Part shown: positions 1 through 6,097 of the stretch, piece after piece | Numbering within the stretch: the first letter of the stretch is position 1 | Layout of the letters: each line of letters begins with the position of its first letter | Assembly: GCA_002701555.1 (NCBI GenBank) | Contig: NZVS01000046.1 | Span: forward strand, 1-10,505 | Reading direction: 5' to 3' | DNA length: 10,505 nt | DNA from: Alphaproteobacteria bacterium | Lineage (GTDB): Bacteria; Pseudomonadota; Alphaproteobacteria; Micavibrionales; Micavibrionaceae | The notes under the pieces: model-generated | Database searches by the model: none | The model's input: the letters and a program-made list of their open reading frames with translations, nothing else | What the model was told of the DNA's origin: nothing | Made by a program: the position numbers and the translations under genes

Positions 1-1053
1 GAAGCCCAATTCTTCCGGAATGAGAAATAGCAAAGCGCGTCCCTTTGTTCCCGCCCCACGGGCTGTACGTCCAACGCGGTGAATGTATTCTTTGGGCTCG
101 TCAGGGGGATCGAATTGGATGATCCAATCCACCGCCGGGATGTCCAGACCGCGTGCAGCCACATCAGTTGCCACGAGTACACGGTATTTATTGTTGCGGA
201 AATTTTTCAACACCCGATCTCGACGAGACTGCTTCAGATCACCATGTAAGGCATCTGCTGTGTAGCCATCATTAGCCAGTTTTTTAACCAGTTTCTCGGT
301 AGAGTATTTGGTTTTCATGAAAATAATGACAGATCCTTGACGGCATTCCAGTTGAACGCGAAGCTCATCATATTTAGCTACATCGTCTATGCGCATGAAA
401 TCATGGGTCACATTTTCGGCCGTTTGGTTGGCTTCTCCCATTTCTATCCGCTCAGGATTTTTAAGGTATTTCTTTGAAAGGCGCTCAATTTCAGCTGGAA
501 CTGTGGCTGAAAACATCAATGTCTGACGTTCATGCGGCATGTATTCGATAATGGCATCTAATTGTACGCCAAAGCCCATATCCAGCATTCGGTCGGTTTC
601 ATCCAGCACCAGCATATCTGCCGTTTCAAGCTTAAGAGATTTGCGGCGCAAATGATCATTAACGCGCCCCGGTGTACCTACGATAATACGTGGTTTTTGG
701 CGCAGTTTATCCAACTGCTTTCCAATAGATTCTCCCCCTATAATGAACGCAGTTTTTACAGGGCTTTTTTGGCCAAGCAATTGATGCACAGTGTCGATAA
801 CCTGTCTGGCAAGTTCACGTGTTGGCGTTAAGACCAAAGCCATGCTGTCATCACTGTTAAGTATTTTATTTACAAGGGGAATGGCAAAAGCCGCTGTTTT
901 TCCCGTACCGGTTTGAGCCGAACCCAAAACATCCTTGCCTTCAAGGGCAAGCGGAATGGCATTTTTTTGAATTGGTGTAGGAGTATCGAAACCCATTGAT
1001 GCCAATGATTGGTCAAGGGTTTTGTGTAGGCCGAAGCCTTCAAATGAAGTCAT
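1..1053 (-). CDS. DEAD-box ATP-dependent RNA helicase (RhlE-like body), 3' end cut by window edge
   Basis: 351 codons are visible, reading from ATG at 1053 off the left edge. The protein is an ATP-dependent RNA helicase of the cytoplasm, of the kind that remodels rRNA or mRNA. Motifs in order: a Q motif (GFDTPTPIQ, Q29), Walker A AQTGTGKT (46-53), PTRELA (77-82), TPGR (127-130), motif II DETD (151-154, where DEAD is usual), SAT (184-186), ATDVAARGLD (295-304) and HRVGRTARG (325-333). A Shine-Dalgarno AAAGGA lies a few bases upstream of the ATG. Two things are odd. Motif II is DETD. From about residue 308 the sequence (VDWIIQFDPPDEPKEYIHR, then LLFLIPEELGF) resembles eukaryotic Has1/DDX18 rather than the usual bacterial continuation (INYDLP...YIHRIGRT). 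The C-terminal tail that would separate RhlE from other subfamilies is outside the window, so no symbol is given. Confidence 0.93.
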   Translation of the reverse strand, partial: MTSFEGFGLHKTLDQSLASMGFDTPTPIQKNAIPLALEGKDVLGSAQTGTGKTAAFAIPLVNKILNSDDSMALVLTPTRELARQVIDTVHQLLGQKSPVKTAFIIGGESIGKQLDKLRQKPRIIVGTPGRVNDHLRRKSLKLETADMLVLDETDRMLDMGFGVQLDAIIEYMPHERQTLMFSATVPAEIERLSKKYLKNPERIEMGEANQTAENVTHDFMRIDDVAKYDELRVQLECRQGSVIIFMKTKYSTEKLVKKLANDGYTADALHGDLKQSRRDRVLKNFRNNKYRVLVATDVAARGLDIPAVDWIIQFDPPDEPKEYIHRVGRTARGAGTKGRALLFLIPEELGF

Positions 1054-1081
1054 AGTGTATCCTTTAGTTATTTAGATAGTG

Positions 1082-1099
1082 ATTGTTTACTAAAACAAT
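1082..1099. repeat. Perfect 7-bp inverted repeat (operator-like) upstream of helicase
   Basis: ATTGTTT, a 4-base spacer (ACTA), then AAACAAT form a perfect 7-bp dyad centred about 37 bases upstream of the helicase start codon. It could be a repressor or activator site, or a hairpin in the 5' leader of the helicase mRNA. It is AT-rich, so chance is a real alternative. Confidence 0.4.
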
Positions 1100-1116
1100 T
1101 GGGAGATATTCTCAGC

Positions 1117-1135
1117 TATTAGGCACTCCCTAATA
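1117..1135. repeat. Perfect 7-bp inverted repeat in helicase upstream region
   Basis: TATTAGG, a 5-base spacer (CACTC), then CCTAATA form a second perfect 7-bp dyad, 17 bases beyond the first. The downstream arm continues as CCTAATATC, and a GATATT at 1105-1110 could pair with it instead. Two alternative hairpins are therefore possible in the transcript. No known regulator motif is recognised. Confidence 0.4.
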
Positions 1136-1183
1136 TCTTGAACTATAGGATGGCCCCAAAACTGCCTGTAAATCCATGGCCGT

Positions 1184-1255
1184 TTTAAATTTAAGCGTAC
1201 TATATACAGAAATTACATAATGTCAAACTTATAATGCTCTTAAGTTTAAATTTAA
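1184..1255. repeat. Two copies of the AT palindrome TTTAAATTTAA, 61 bases apart
   Basis: TTTAAATTTAA occurs at 1184-1194 and again at 1245-1255, each built on the self-complementary core TAAATTTA. The region is so AT-rich that coincidence is likely. The 61-base spacing (about six helical turns) would suit a pair of sites for a DNA-bending or regulatory protein. Confidence 0.25.
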
Positions 1256-1340
1256 AAAAACAAATGCTGCGGTACAGCTTGAGTAGGCATTAAGAGTCGT
1301 GGCATAAATAAGCTATAAAATATACTTTAAGGAGAGTTTC

Positions 1341-2297
1341 ATGGCTAAGAGTCGCAAAGTCATTATTACCTGCGCCCCCACCGGGGCCATACACACGCCT
1401 TCAATGTCAAAATATTTGCCCGTTACTGCTGAAGAGATATTAGAAGCGTCCTTGGCAGCGGCGGAAGCTGGTGCTGCTGTTTTACACCTGCACGCCCGTA
1501 ACCCTGAAGACGGACGCCCCTCACAAGACCCGGCGTTATTTATGGATTTCCTTCCACAAATTCAAAAAGAAACAGATGCAGTAATTAATATTACGACCGG
1601 CGGCGCGCCCCAAATGACAGTGGAAGAGCGTATGCAGCCTGCCGCAACTTTTAAACCAGAGCTGGCCTCCCTGAATATGGGCACCATTAATTTTGGTCTT
1701 TTCCCAATGTTAAACCGTTATGAGGATGACTTGAAGCATGACTGGGAAAAGACGCATCTTTCAAGTAAGGAAATCATATTCAAGAATACATTTAGTGATA
1801 TTGAGACCTTGATGAGAATGGGCGAGAAGAATGGGACAAAATTTGAATTTGAATGTTATGATATCGGGCATCTATACAACTTGAAGCATTTTGTTGATGC
1901 TGGGTTGGTTAAGCCGCCCTTCTTCATTCAATCCGTTTTTGGTATATTTGGTGGGATTGGCCCTCACCCTGAAGATCTTGCGCATATGAAGCGCACAGCT
2001 GACAGGCTTTTTGGTGATGATTACCATTGGTCAATTCTGGGCACAGGTGCTCATCAGATGAAACTTGCGGGCATAGGCGCTGCCATGGGTGCGAATGTCC
2101 GTGTCGGACTTGAAGACTCTTTATGGATCGGCCCTGGTGAGCTTGCTAAATCAAGTGCCGAACAAGTCAGAAAAGTTCGTGAGATACTTGAGGGTCTTTC
2201 GCTTGATATTGCAACACCTGCCGAAGCCCGGGAAATCCTGAACCTTAAAGGCGCGGATAAAATAGACCTAAACTATTCTGATAAGAAAGCGGCTTAA
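1341..2297 (+). CDS. Beta-keto acid cleavage enzyme (BKACE, DUF849), likely 2-deoxy-3-keto-ribonate cleaving
   Basis: 318 aa with a strong Shine-Dalgarno (AAGGAG, 1329-1334). BKACE enzymes are Zn-dependent TIM barrels that react a beta-keto acid with acetyl-CoA to give acetoacetate and a new acyl-CoA. Aligned from memory to the founding enzyme Kce, the metal ligands are present as H49 and H51 (HLHAR) and E258 (RVGLED). The catalytic or acetoacetate-binding residues are T85 (ITTGG, Ser in Kce), T115 (NMGTINFG), R254 and D259. Kce Glu14, which binds the substrate amino group, corresponds to I17 here (TGAIHTP), so an amino-acid substrate such as 3-keto-5-aminohexanoate is unlikely. The next two genes, six bases downstream and overlapping in turn, encode an SDR dehydrogenase and a glycerate 2-kinase. 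This is the set expected for 2-deoxy-D-ribonate breakdown through glyceryl-CoA. The family call is firm; the substrate is inferred from context. Confidence 0.93.
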   Translation: MAKSRKVIITCAPTGAIHTPSMSKYLPVTAEEILEASLAAAEAGAAVLHLHARNPEDGRPSQDPALFMDFLPQIQKETDAVINITTGGAPQMTVEERMQPAATFKPELASLNMGTINFGLFPMLNRYEDDLKHDWEKTHLSSKEIIFKNTFSDIETLMRMGEKNGTKFEFECYDIGHLYNLKHFVDAGLVKPPFFIQSVFGIFGGIGPHPEDLAHMKRTADRLFGDDYHWSILGTGAHQMKLAGIGAAMGANVRVGLEDSLWIGPGELAKSSAEQVRKVREILEGLSLDIATPAEAREILNLKGADKIDLNYSDKKAA

Positions 2298-2303
2298 ACT
2301 ATT

Positions 2304-3083
2304 ATGAACAATAACTTTTCTATTGATGGTGTGAGGGTTGTTGTTACGGCGGGCGCATCTGGTATCGGTTACGCTGTGGCGAGTGCGTTTGATAGGCAAG
2401 GCGCAAAAATCCACATATGCGATGTCTCTGATGAGGCACTGGATGAATGTCAGAGTAAACACCCGCATTGGGGGCAAACCAAATGTGATGTCTCTGACGA
2501 AACGCAGGTTCAAAAACTTTTTAATGAGGCAAATGCATTTCTTGGTGGTGTTGATGTGCTTGTCAATAATGCTGGAATTGCAGGGCCGACAGGTGGTGTC
2601 GATCAAATAGATACAGAGCATTGGCGTAAAACTATTGATATCAATCTGAACGGACAGTTTTATTGTGCAAAATATGCGACTCCCCTACTTCGTAAATCAG
2701 ATAATGCCTCGATCATCTGCATATCTTCGATAGCCGGAAGGTTGGCCTATGCAAACCGCACACCTTATGCTGCCACAAAATGGGCCATAAGAGGTTTGGC
2801 AGAGAGTCTGGCGCAGGAATTAGGTGTTGATGGTATAAGGGTGAACAGTATCCTTCCAGGAATAGTTGAGGGGCCAAGAATTGAGGCCGTTATCCGCGCG
2901 CGTGCCGAAAATGAGAACGTGTCTTTTGAGGATATGAATCAAAAATATAAGGACATGGCTTCCCTGCGCCGGATGGTAACGGCCGAAGACGTTGCGAACC
3001 AGATACTTTTTCTCTGTTCTCCATTGGGTAAGAATATTTCCGGACAGTCTATAAGTATTGATGGTCATGTAAGAGCGCTGTGA
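2304..3083 (+). CDS. SDR-family dehydrogenase, candidate 2-deoxy-D-ribonate 3-dehydrogenase
   Basis: 259 aa, the usual length of a classical short-chain dehydrogenase. It has the Rossmann glycine motif TAGASGIG (15-22), an acidic residue D40 at the end of strand 2 that predicts NAD rather than NADP, NNAG (88-91), and the catalytic Ser141/142, Tyr155 and Lys159 (YAATK). The C-terminal GQSISIDG (247-254) is also typical. The stretch PGIVEGPRIEAVIRARAE follows the active site. The gene starts six bases after the BKACE stop with no obvious Shine-Dalgarno, so translational coupling is likely. Its probable task is to oxidise a 3-hydroxy acid to the beta-keto acid that BKACE cleaves. With a glycerate kinase next, that acid is best guessed as 2-deoxyribonate. 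SDR sequence alone cannot prove the substrate. Confidence 0.9.
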   Translation: MNNNFSIDGVRVVVTAGASGIGYAVASAFDRQGAKIHICDVSDEALDECQSKHPHWGQTKCDVSDETQVQKLFNEANAFLGGVDVLVNNAGIAGPTGGVDQIDTEHWRKTIDINLNGQFYCAKYATPLLRKSDNASIICISSIAGRLAYANRTPYAATKWAIRGLAESLAQELGVDGIRVNSILPGIVEGPRIEAVIRARAENENVSFEDMNQKYKDMASLRRMVTAEDVANQILFLCSPLGKNISGQSISIDGHVRAL

Positions 3084-4333
3084 TAGAAAACCCTGTAGAG
3101 TTTTTACAAAATTTATTTCAAGTGGCTGTAGATACTGCAGACCCTTCAAAATGCCTGGCAAACTATTTGCCTGCACCCCCTAACGGGCGAGTTGTCGTCA
3201 TTGGTGCCGGTAAGGCATCGGCCGCCATGGCGCAAGCTTTGGAAAAAGAATGGCCGGATGTTCAGATGGAGGGCATAGTTGTAACGCGGTATGGGTATCA
3301 CCAGCTATGCACCAGGATTAGAATTATTGAAGCAGCCCACCCTGTCCCCGATGACGCTGGCGAAAAGGTAGCAAGAGAAATTCTGGATCTGGTAGAGGGC
3401 TTGGGTGAAGATGATACTGTAATAGCTTTGATATCAGGTGGAGGGTCATCGCTTTTGTCCCTGCCTGCATCCTGCCTTACCGCGGTGGAGAAGCGCGATG
3501 TTAACAAAGCGCTGCTTAAATCTGGGGCGCCTATCCAAAAAATGAATACGGTTCGTAAGCACCTTTCATCTATCAAGGGTGGCAGGCTGGCTGAGGCGGT
3601 AGCTCCCGCAAAACTTATTACATACCTGATTTCCGACATTCCCGGAGATGAGCCAAGCGCTATTGCCTCAGGCCCCACCCTGCCTGATCCAACATCTCTC
3701 AATCAGGCTATTGAAGTAATTAATGATTATAAAATTCCGGTATCTGATAAGGTTATGACTTATTTAAATGACGCTTCCAACGAAACCCCCAAAGGCGACG
3801 AGACATTTTTTGAGAAGAATGAAATCCATATAATTGCAAAGGCAGGAATATCATTATCGGCAGCCGCGGAAGTTGCGCAGACAGAAAATTTGAATATAAC
3901 CATTTTAGGTGATGACATTGAGGGCGAGGCAAGAGTCGTTGCCAGAGATCATGCTAATCTGGCTTTGAAACAAGAGAATAACACCCAGTCGACCCTCTTG
4001 ATTTCCGGTGGGGAAACGACAGTGACTGTTAGAGGTGATGGCCGAGGAGGACGAAATGCAGAATATCTCTTGTCAGCTCTGATAGCGTCTGGGGGTCACC
4101 CCCGTATGTATGGCATTGCCTGTGATACGGATGGAATTGATGGAAGCGAGGATAATGCCGGAGCATATTTTACGCCTCAATGCTGGGGAAAAGCCAGGGA
4201 TATGGGTTTAGATTGCAAAGCGTATTTGGAAAATAATGACGCGTATAGTCTTTTTGAAAAGCTGGGAACATTAATAAAAACAGGCCCTACCCGGACCAAT
4301 GTGAACGACTTTAGGGCGCTTTTGGTTCTGTAG
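3080..4333 (+). CDS. Glycerate 2-kinase, MOFRL/GckA family
   Basis: 417 aa, full length for the family. The likely reaction is ATP + D-glycerate to 2-phosphoglycerate, which enters lower glycolysis. Visible signatures are IGAGKASAAMA (41-51, with the likely catalytic Lys45), AAHPVPDDAG (85-94), LISGGGSSLLSLP (117-129), then KGGRLAEAV, SDIPGDEPSAIASGPT, SGGETTV, GRGGRNAEYLL, DTDGIDG and a C-terminal GPTRTNVNDFRALLV. Homologues are often annotated as hydroxypyruvate reductase TtuD, but the biochemically supported activity of this family is kinase. The start is a GTG at 3080 that overlaps the SDR stop (GTGA, 3080-3083), so the two are coupled. The last 23 bases overlap the convergent phosphatase gene. 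In this operon it would capture glycerate left after BKACE cleavage and CoA removal. Confidence 0.93.
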   Translation: MIENPVEFLQNLFQVAVDTADPSKCLANYLPAPPNGRVVVIGAGKASAAMAQALEKEWPDVQMEGIVVTRYGYHQLCTRIRIIEAAHPVPDDAGEKVAREILDLVEGLGEDDTVIALISGGGSSLLSLPASCLTAVEKRDVNKALLKSGAPIQKMNTVRKHLSSIKGGRLAEAVAPAKLITYLISDIPGDEPSAIASGPTLPDPTSLNQAIEVINDYKIPVSDKVMTYLNDASNETPKGDETFFEKNEIHIIAKAGISLSAAAEVAQTENLNITILGDDIEGEARVVARDHANLALKQENNTQSTLLISGGETTVTVRGDGRGGRNAEYLLSALIASGGHPRMYGIACDTDGIDGSEDNAGAYFTPQCWGKARDMGLDCKAYLENNDAYSLFEKLGTLIKTGPTRTNVNDFRALLVL

Positions 4334-5144
4334 CAGGTTTTGGCTCTTTTTTGCTCCAGGATGCAACTTCTTTGATCAGGTCGCGGCATTCAGATGGGTT
4401 TTTTAATTCAAAGTCTGCGTAAGGTTGCAATCGTTTATCATTTCCGACTGAAACAAAAATGCCACCATTGTCGCGGACCACTTTTGCCGCAGGTATATCG
4501 CCTGGGCTGTCACCAAAGTAAATAGGAACAAGACCGTTTTCTTTTGCACTTGTAAGTTCCAGAATGGCCTCATATGCGCTCTTTTTAGAAGAACCAAAGG
4601 GAGCGAGGTCAAATACGGATCCTCCGTCTATGTTCTCTAGTTTTTGACCCGTACTCGCTTCATGAAAATCCAGAAGTGTTTGTATTTTCTTTGCAACAGC
4701 ATCTTTTGCTAACGGATCACTGGCAAGACTGGCAGCATGGGTATAATGCATTGAGCGCATGAAGGGTTTACTTCTGAAGGTTAACCCAGGGTGCTTTTTC
4801 GTCAGCTCCTCAAGATCTTTATCAATTAAGCTCCATTTGGGGCGCGGATTCGGCTCATGCACGGATCCTTTTGCATCAAAGCGTACCATATTGTGATATT
4901 CGCATGAGGATCGGAATGATGTGTTGGGGAAAAGTTTGTCAACATAAGCCATGTCACGCCCTGTGATAATATAAAAGCGATCATTAGTAAGCTCATTAAT
5001 TTTTTGGAAATTTTCCTCTACACCGGCAGGCGCACTAACAGCAGTTGGATTTTTATGTGAATCTAAAACCGTTAGATCCAAATCGGTTGCCCAGATAATA
5101 TTTTCCAGCCCTGTTTTTTTAATCCAATCAATTAAATCCCGCAT
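4311..5144 (-). CDS. HAD-superfamily phosphatase (HAD-IIB, trehalose-phosphatase/Cof-like)
   Basis: 277 aa. All four HAD motifs are present: I, DLDLT (21-25, nucleophile D21 and general acid D23); II, IITGRD (59-64, T61); III, Lys187/188 before SAYEAI; IV, YFGDSPGDIPAA (209-220, with D212 and D216). The long insert between motifs II and III and the short 'T-G-R' loop resemble the IIB cap class, which covers sugar-phosphate phosphatases such as OtsB and Cof. The substrate is not readable from sequence. The C terminus is a Lys/Pro/Glu-rich tail (KKEPKPATEPKAP) encoded in and next to the overlap with the kinase gene. It is the last gene of the leftward operon, starting eight bases after the previous stop, with a weak Shine-Dalgarno (TAAGG) that overlaps that stop. 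No otsA-like synthase is nearby, so a trehalose role is not supported here. Confidence 0.85.
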   Translation of the reverse strand: MRDLIDWIKKTGLENIIWATDLDLTVLDSHKNPTAVSAPAGVEENFQKINELTNDRFYIITGRDMAYVDKLFPNTSFRSSCEYHNMVRFDAKGSVHEPNPRPKWSLIDKDLEELTKKHPGLTFRSKPFMRSMHYTHAASLASDPLAKDAVAKKIQTLLDFHEASTGQKLENIDGGSVFDLAPFGSSKKSAYEAILELTSAKENGLVPIYFGDSPGDIPAAKVVRDNGGIFVSVGNDKRLQPYADFELKNPSECRDLIKEVASWSKKEPKPATEPKAP

Positions 5145-5152
5145 GATAAACC

Positions 5153-6085
5153 TTATAGTTTATGCACAGGCTGGTAAGTGGGTGATTTAGGCATTTCAGA
5201 CGCACAAGTTGTGGAAATGATTTCATTAGCCTTCATATTTGATGACATAGCTTTTCGAAGAAATTCGGACGCACACTTAATTGTGTGTTCTGATGTACCC
5301 TCATCATAATAACTACTGTTGGGCCTGTTCCAGCCATGACCATTATTGCCGTAGTAAAGTGTCACCATATTGTAGTCACCAGCAAAACCACTTCCTCCAG
5401 TTAATGGCTGCTCAAGCCCTGCTGTATAAATAAAGTGTTTACTGGATAATGCCATCAGGCCACTTTTATCACGTTGGGAAATATATGGGTCTTCGCCTCC
5501 AATAGTTATAAGTAAGGGTTTGGCCATAAAGCGTGTGGAGTCCAGATAGTCTTTTTTCTGAGGAAAAACTTCGCCAATCTTCGGGGTTGGATAAAGTGCA
5601 ACACCAGCATCAATATCAGCTCCGCGATTAATAGCTAAACAAGTGTTTCTTGCCCCAAAGCATAGTCCTGAAGATGCAACAGTTCCATCACTTCTCTCGT
5701 GTGCTCTAAGGAATGCGGCAGCGAGATTGATGGACTCTAAAACGTCCTCAATACCATTTTCTATTTTTGTTTCATCACCTTCAACGAATTTGAACATAAG
5801 CTCGCGCGCTTCGTATCTTTTTCTTTCCAGTGTCTTGGAATTCGGTTGCCCGAGCTTCTGATATTCAAACCCGGCATCTTCATCATGCTTCCAATACATA
5901 TTTGGGCATAGTGTTAAAAACCCCTCTTCCGCAAAACGGTCAGCAAGTTGTCTGATACCGCTGTTTACACCATATACTTCATGCATAAGTATAAGGGCAG
6001 GCACAGGCCCCTCTGATTTTGGAACGCTAAGATAGCCTTTAAACTTTTTGCCGTTTTGCTCGGCAATTAACGTATCAAGTGTCAT
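5153..6085 (-). CDS. Dienelactone hydrolase-family alpha/beta hydrolase
   Basis: 310 aa, against about 230-250 for a typical dienelactone hydrolase. The N-terminal half is canonical: MHEVYG (34-39, with the Glu36 that primes the nucleophile), a cysteine nucleophile in SSGLCFGAR (C142), Asp199 in GGEDPYI and His250 in NNGHGWNR. The usual GxCxGG elbow is changed to GxCxGA. Extra length comes from an insertion at about 75-110, a Gly-rich loop at about 214-247 and a non-conserved tail of some 30 residues after 280. It has no signal peptide, so it is probably cytoplasmic. Such enzymes open lactones or hydrolyse esters or thioesters. Here it could act on a sugar lactone or on glyceryl-CoA, but that is speculation. 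The Shine-Dalgarno (AGGAG, 6099-6095) overlaps the stop codon of the preceding SDR gene, which indicates coupled translation. Confidence 0.87.
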   Translation of the reverse strand: MTLDTLIAEQNGKKFKGYLSVPKSEGPVPALILMHEVYGVNSGIRQLADRFAEEGFLTLCPNMYWKHDEDAGFEYQKLGQPNSKTLERKRYEARELMFKFVEGDETKIENGIEDVLESINLAAAFLRAHERSDGTVASSGLCFGARNTCLAINRGADIDAGVALYPTPKIGEVFPQKKDYLDSTRFMAKPLLITIGGEDPYISQRDKSGLMALSSKHFIYTAGLEQPLTGGSGFAGDYNMVTLYYGNNGHGWNRPNSSYYDEGTSEHTIKCASEFLRKAMSSNMKANEIISTTCASEMPKSPTYQPVHKL

Positions 6086-6097
6086 AATGAAATGCTC

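Larger units (their letters stand above)
1054..1340. promoter_or_regulatory. Divergent AT-rich intergenic region between helicase and BKACE operon
   Basis: This 287-base gap separates two divergently transcribed units and must hold both promoters. It is very AT-rich, and no coding sequence in it looks real. A weak candidate promoter for the rightward operon is TTGAGT at 1279-1284 with CATAAA at 1303-1308 (18-base spacing). A clear Shine-Dalgarno AAGGAG at 1329-1334 sits six bases before the BKACE ATG. I cannot fix a promoter for the helicase with confidence. Two perfect inverted repeats and a repeated AT-rich palindrome in this stretch are listed separately. Confidence 0.45.

Noticed and set aside
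562..831. 89-codon plus-strand frame opposite the helicase
   Set aside because: It is fully antisense to helicase motifs Ia to II and has no ribosome site.
3298..3702. 134-codon open frame on the minus strand inside the glycerate kinase gene
   Set aside because: It is antisense to conserved kinase motifs, and its Ser/Pro-rich translation is typical of a shadow frame.
4311..5144. Naming the HAD phosphatase otsB (trehalose-6-phosphate phosphatase)
   Set aside because: The HAD motifs fit the class, but there is no otsA partner and no residue specific to trehalose phosphate that I can identify.
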